Source of the DNA: an uncultured Paracoccaceae bacterium
GTDB taxonomy: Bacteria; Pseudomonadota; Alphaproteobacteria; Rhodobacterales; Rhodobacteraceae
DNA: 64,000 nucleotides
Assembly: GCA_947501555.1 (NCBI GenBank)
Contig: CANMWG010000001.1
Coordinates: 2,294,001-2,358,000 of the forward strand
Direction of reading: 5' to 3'
Under the pieces are notes generated by a model that was not told the origin of the DNA, ran no database searches, and saw only the letters and a list, made by a program, of their open reading frames with translations. Shown here one piece after another: positions 62,307 to 64,000 of the stretch. The translations under genes were made by a program, and so were the position numbers. How positions within the stretch are numbered: the stretch's first letter is position 1; every line of letters begins with the position of its first letter.

Positions 62307-64000
62307 TGGCGTGGGCAAGCGAAGCGGACCTTGAAGCGGTGTTCATGGAGGATTTGGGAACTCTTGGGTATTCCTTGCATCATGGATCCGAAATTTCACC
62401 TGAAATGCGAAATCCGATGCGTACCAGCTTTCGCGAAACTTTCCTGCTAAGGGTTTTTTTTGAGGCCCTCAAACGCTTGAACCCGGAGTTGCCAGATACG
62501 GCGATACAGGAAGCAGCCGCTCGCGTTCATGATGTGGTGTTTGCGACAGATCTGGTTCAGGAAAACCGCAGGTTACACGATCTGCTCGTCAATGGTGTGG
62601 CCCTGAGCTATTTCGCCGACGGGGAGGAGCGAAACGCGCGGGTGCAGCTTGTTGATTGGACCAACGAAAGCAACGATTGGCGTGCCGTCAACCAAGTGGA
62701 CGTCGTCGGAAAGAACCCTCGCATTCCGGATGTCGTTCTGTTCTTAAACGGGCTGCCGTTGGTTGTAGTTGAGTTGAAAGGCACCGAAGGTGCGGACATC
62801 GACGCGGCGTATCGCCAGATCGATACCTACAAGGAAGACATTCCCGATTTATTCCGTTCAACGCTGCTGACGGTGATCTCGGATGGGTTCAACGCACGCT
62901 ATGGCTCTCTTTCTGCCGGTCTTGACCGCTTTATGCGTTGGCGCACCGTAGATGGAGAGACGATTGAGGCGGAAAACTCGACCCTTGCATTGCAGACACT
63001 GACCCAAGGTTTGCTGACCCCCGAAACGCTCTTGGGCATGTTGCGATGGTTCGTAGTGTTCGAGGACGAAGGTAAAGGTCCAATCAAAAAAATTGCAGGC
63101 TATCACCAGTTCCACGCTGTGCGCAAAGCTGTCGAAACGGTGATTGGGGCCAGAGATACAGACGGAAAAGGTGGTGTCATTTGGCACACGCAGGGCAGTG
63201 GCAAGTCTCTTCTGATGACTTTTCTTGCGGGACGCGTAATGCACCACGCTGGGCTGGAAAACCCAACGCTGCTCGTGTTGACGGACCGTAATGATCTCGA
63301 CAACCAATTGTTCGGAACTTTTGGCCGCTGCAAGGATCTTCTCGGGGAAGAGCCGGTTCAAGCTGATAGCATTGCCGCCCTCAAGACGCTTTTGAACAGA
63401 GAGGTCGGCGGGATTGTCTTTTCGACCATCCAGAAGTTCCGCCCCGAAAAAGGGGAGATATTCCCTGAACTTACGTCTCGGTCGAATGTGATTGTGATGG
63501 TCGACGAAGCGCATCGTACACAATATGGCTTTGAAGCTAAGCTGAAAAAAGACACGGGCGAAGTTCAGCACGGGCTGGCCTATCAGTTGCGGCAGGCGCT
63601 TCCCAATGCGGTCTATGTGGCCTTTACAGGTACTCCCGTCGATTTGGTCGGTGCAAACACCAGAAGCGTGTTTGGCGAATACATTGACGTCTATGACATC
63701 GCGCAAGCCGTTGAAGACGGCGCCACGGTGCCGATCTACTACGAAGCCAGAGTCGCGAAAATCGAAATGGACGACGACTTAAGCAGTGAGCTTGATGAAG
63801 AGTTCGACGAGGCCACTGAAACACTGGAGGAGGATCAAGCTGCTGCTGCAGCGCGGAAATGGTCCCGTGTCGAAGCATTGGTCGGGGCTGAGAAACGTCT
63901 GGATACCGTGGTTGAGGATATCCTCACACATTTTGATGCCCGCATCGAAGCGATTGACGGGAAGGCCATGATTGTTTGCATGAGCCGCCGGATCTGTGTT
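62306..64000 (+). CDS. hsdR: Type I restriction enzyme R subunit HsdR, 3' end outside window
   Basis: 565 codons visible from ATG 62,306. The N-terminal nuclease has PDVVLFLNGLPLVVVELKG (PD at 141–142, ELK at 156–158), the PD-(D/E)xK motif of type I enzymes. The SF2 translocase has Walker A WHTQGSGKSLLM near residue 295, VLTDRNDLD, and DEAH in VMVDEAHRTQYG near 395, then VAFTGTPVDL. It cleaves unmodified DNA after ATP-driven translocation. The remainder of the motor lies beyond the window. Confidence 0.95.
   Translation, partial: MAWASEADLEAVFMEDLGTLGYSLHHGSEISPEMRNPMRTSFRETFLLRVFFEALKRLNPELPDTAIQEAAARVHDVVFATDLVQENRRLHDLLVNGVALSYFADGEERNARVQLVDWTNESNDWRAVNQVDVVGKNPRIPDVVLFLNGLPLVVVELKGTEGADIDAAYRQIDTYKEDIPDLFRSTLLTVISDGFNARYGSLSAGLDRFMRWRTVDGETIEAENSTLALQTLTQGLLTPETLLGMLRWFVVFEDEGKGPIKKIAGYHQFHAVRKAVETVIGARDTDGKGGVIWHTQGSGKSLLMTFLAGRVMHHAGLENPTLLVLTDRNDLDNQLFGTFGRCKDLLGEEPVQADSIAALKTLLNREVGGIVFSTIQKFRPEKGEIFPELTSRSNVIVMVDEAHRTQYGFEAKLKKDTGEVQHGLAYQLRQALPNAVYVAFTGTPVDLVGANTRSVFGEYIDVYDIAQAVEDGATVPIYYEARVAKIEMDDDLSSELDEEFDEATETLEEDQAAAAARKWSRVEALVGAEKRLDTVVEDILTHFDARIEAIDGKAMIVCMSRRICV

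Overview
The window looks like chromosome of a marine alphaproteobacterium of the Rhodobacteraceae (Roseobacter group). The evidence is the miaB–phoH neighbourhood, an Irr-type regulator next to fabA, FabA/FabB/FabI fatty acid synthesis, an NDUFS4-like complex I subunit beside tRNA-Arg(UCU), and roseobacter-style exopolysaccharide genes. This is inferred from gene content; no database was searched.

Layout. 1–5.9 kb: housekeeping genes (phoH fragment, miaB, irr, fabA) plus a REP-associated transposase (RAYT) gene bracketed by REP palindromes. 5.9–12.9 kb: an accessory block lying between fabA and fabB, holding a decayed IS5-type transposase, a broken IS3-family (IS407-like) element and an mcp–cheB–cheD operon. 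12.9–16.3 kb: fabB, fabI and a histidine kinase. 16.5–26 kb: an FKBP isomerase, then a tightly overlapping catabolic operon (2-haloacid dehalogenase, hydrolase, threonine dehydratase-like enzyme, phosphodiesterase-like protein, and a frameshifted enol-lactonase), an MFS exporter, an alcohol dehydrogenase, a four-gene serine tRNA array, and an enolase-superfamily enzyme. 26–29.9 kb: a TetR regulator and a membrane-stress/phospholipid operon (pspA, a YiaAB-like protein, an acyltransferase, a CdsA-like protein) carrying three copies of a probable TetR operator. 29.8–44.7 kb: a large exopolysaccharide cluster (glycosyltransferases, acetyltransferases, Wzy- and Wzx-like membrane proteins, a Wzc-like chain-length protein, YjbF/YjbH, a sugar transferase) with two phage-spike-like genes inside it. 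44.7–49.6 kb: a gene-poor accessory stretch (sulfotransferase, IS5 fragment), then nagA–nagK, an NDUFS4-like gene and tRNA-Arg. 49.7–64 kb: an apparent defence island beginning at tRNA-Arg(UCU), with an AAA ATPase/metallophosphoesterase pair, a Gabija-like pair (OLD-family nuclease plus UvrD-like helicase), a stand-alone TniQ protein, and a type I restriction-modification operon with two extra nuclease-like genes between hsdS and hsdR. hsdR runs off the window end.

Most striking observation. Between 23,995 and 24,451 on the minus strand lie four tRNA genes whose anticodons (CGA, GGA, UGA, GCU) together read all six serine codons. All four fold best as 8/4 tRNAs (8-bp acceptor stem, 4-bp T stem, instead of 7/5), with a 5–6-bp D stem, a tiny D loop, a long variable arm, and G73 followed by an encoded CCA. 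The eighth acceptor pair differs in each gene (A–T, C–G, T–A, G–C), which argues for real structural constraint. This is a compact second set of seryl tRNAs with Sec-tRNA-like geometry.
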